Below, piece after piece: positions 11,316 to 12,019 of a stretch of 12,019 bases of DNA. A program made the translations under genes and the position numbers. Source of the stretch: Chloroflexota bacterium. Lineage in GTDB: Bacteria > Chloroflexota > Anaerolineae > UBA4142. The stretch spans positions 1 to 12,019 of the forward strand of contig JACQGS010000256.1 in assembly GCA_016199405.1 (NCBI GenBank), given 5' to 3'. How positions within the stretch are numbered: the first letter of the stretch is position 1; every line of letters begins with the position of its first letter. The notes beneath the pieces were generated by a model, which was not told where the DNA came from, made no database searches, and saw only the letters and a list, made by a program, of their open reading frames with translations.

Positions 11316-12019
11316 GTGCAATGGCTTGCGGTTTCTCTGTTTGTCGTAACATTGTTGGTTTATGTTCGAACGCTCGCGCCAAGCATCACCTGGCAAAATG
11401 CCGGCGCGGATAGCGGCGATCTTGTCGCGGCAATCTTTACCGGCGGCATCCCTCATCCACCCGGCTATCCTCTCTATAGGCTTATCACTCAAATTTTCCT
11501 TCTTCTCCCGGTTGGCAGCGTTGCTTATCGGGTGAACTTGTTTTCGGCGGTCTCTGCGTCGCTCGCGGTGGCGGTTCTATTTCTGATCCTGCGCGGGCTT
11601 TTAGCGGATCGTGCCGGGAGAAACGTCACCGCGGCCGCAACGGCATTGCTCTTTGCGTTTAGTCCGCTCTTCTGGTCGCAAGCCACCATTGCGGAGGTAA
11701 ATGCTTTTCACGTTTTGCTCGTGGCTCTAATGCTGGGAGGATTAATGGGGTGGTGCCGCGCGCTGGAGAATCGATCGGGCAAGCAAGTTCAAATTTTTCA
11801 GTGGGTGGTCATGATTGTGCTGGGACTTGGCATAGCACATCATCCGACAATTGTATTGCTCTTGCCCGCCGGACTGATCTTGCTGTGGGGACGCGCCCCA
11901 ACGTCTGATTCAAGTGCGATCTATAGGTCGTTGGGACGTGTCCCAACGTCTGATTCAAGTGCGATCTATAGGTCGTTGGGACGTGTCCCATCGTCTGATT
12001 CAAGTGCGTTCTATAGGTC
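11316..12019 (+). CDS. DUF2723 (GT-C-like) membrane glycosyltransferase, N-terminal part (3' end outside window)
   Basis: The frame is open from 11256 to the window end. GTG 11316 is the best start (MQWLAVSLFVVTLLVY...), although its ribosome-binding site is poor. The first membrane helix leads to RTLAPSITWQNAGADSGDLV (18-37) and GGIPHPPGYPLY (43-54), the signature of the DUF2723 family: multi-spanning proteins related to GT-C glycosyltransferases that use lipid-linked sugars. The D32/D35 pair in the first outer loop corresponds to the acidic residues expected at the active site. Further membrane segments follow (about 60-190). At residue 192, right after a helix ending LILLW, the protein enters a 15-residue tandem repeat (GRxPTSDSSAIYRSL), three copies to the window edge. 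That repeat is not part of the family and looks inserted. Whether the frame continues beyond the repeat cannot be seen. Confidence 0.85.
   Translation, partial: MQWLAVSLFVVTLLVYVRTLAPSITWQNAGADSGDLVAAIFTGGIPHPPGYPLYRLITQIFLLLPVGSVAYRVNLFSAVSASLAVAVLFLILRGLLADRAGRNVTAAATALLFAFSPLFWSQATIAEVNAFHVLLVALMLGGLMGWCRALENRSGKQVQIFQWVVMIVLGLGIAHHPTIVLLLPAGLILLWGRAPTSDSSAIYRSLGRVPTSDSSAIYRSLGRVPSSDSSAFYR
11370..11398 (+). repeat. 29-bp direct repeat, copy 2 (inside DUF2723 coding sequence)
   Basis: Identical to 10382-10410. Here it encodes the conserved first-loop motif TLAPSITWQ, so this is the original and the upstream copy is derived from it. Confidence 0.9.
11889..12019 (+). repeat. 45-bp in-frame tandem repeat with internal palindrome
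   Basis: Units are 11889-11933, 11934-11978 and 11979 to the window edge (incomplete). Units 1 and 2 differ at two positions; unit 3 carries two further changes. Each inter-unit junction carries a palindrome, best seen as CGTTGGGACGTGTCCCAACG (11929-11948), with 9-bp arms around GT. The length is a multiple of three, so the DUF2723 frame stays open. The reverse strand is also open through the repeat. Confidence 0.95.

Noticed and set aside
11809..12003. Reverse-strand open frame with repeated LNQTLGHVPTTYRSH blocks.
   Set aside because: It exists only because the 45-bp repeat is open in both directions; the + strand frame carries the DUF2723 family motifs.

Overview
The window looks like a chromosomal piece of a Chloroflexota (Anaerolineae-like) bacterium, probably from a metagenome. 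This is inferred from the moderately high GC content, Thr-Pro-rich lipoprotein linkers, frequent TTG starts, nearly leaderless promoters, and many short tandem and palindromic intergenic repeats. No rRNA, intact tRNA or CRISPR array is visible. Every gene I accept is on the + strand.

Layout: (1) 1-183 is the 3' end of a single-stranded DNA-binding protein gene, followed by a repeat-rich gap. (2) 564-1313 encodes a coiled-coil protein with a PD-(D/E)XK-like C-terminal half. (3) 1417-3132 encodes a Wzz/BY-kinase fusion for polysaccharide chain-length control. (4) 3437-6153 is a translationally coupled pair: an orphan MacA/HlyD-type membrane fusion lipoprotein and a Thr-Pro-rich lipoprotein. (5) 6259-6851 is a compact RelE/ParE-Phd toxin-antitoxin pair with a near-consensus promoter placed for a leaderless transcript. 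(6) 6897-9140 encodes a PAP2 phosphatase and an O-antigen ligase/polymerase-like membrane protein, 3 nt apart. (7) 9141-9612 is a gene-free leader with its own extended -10 promoter, several hairpins and an internal intrinsic terminator that competes with a possible closing stem. (8) 9613-11142 encodes two tandem paralogous exported proteins with a C-terminal membrane anchor and a shared, duplicated leader. (9) 11316 to the window end is the 5' part of a DUF2723 glycosyltransferase-like membrane protein carrying an in-frame 45-bp tandem repeat with an internal palindrome.

Functionally, the kinase, PAP2 phosphatase, Wzy/WaaL-like protein and DUF2723 protein suggest a cell-surface polysaccharide or glycoconjugate locus. 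The membrane fusion protein, lipoprotein and two anchored exported proteins would be envelope or surface components. The most unusual material is non-coding. Three arrays of 7-bp units lie directly before genes, two of them ending 5-6 nt before the ribosome-binding site of a TTG-started gene. An attenuator-like leader precedes the tandem surface proteins. A 29-bp copied fragment of the DUF2723 coding sequence is joined to the leader of the second paralog.
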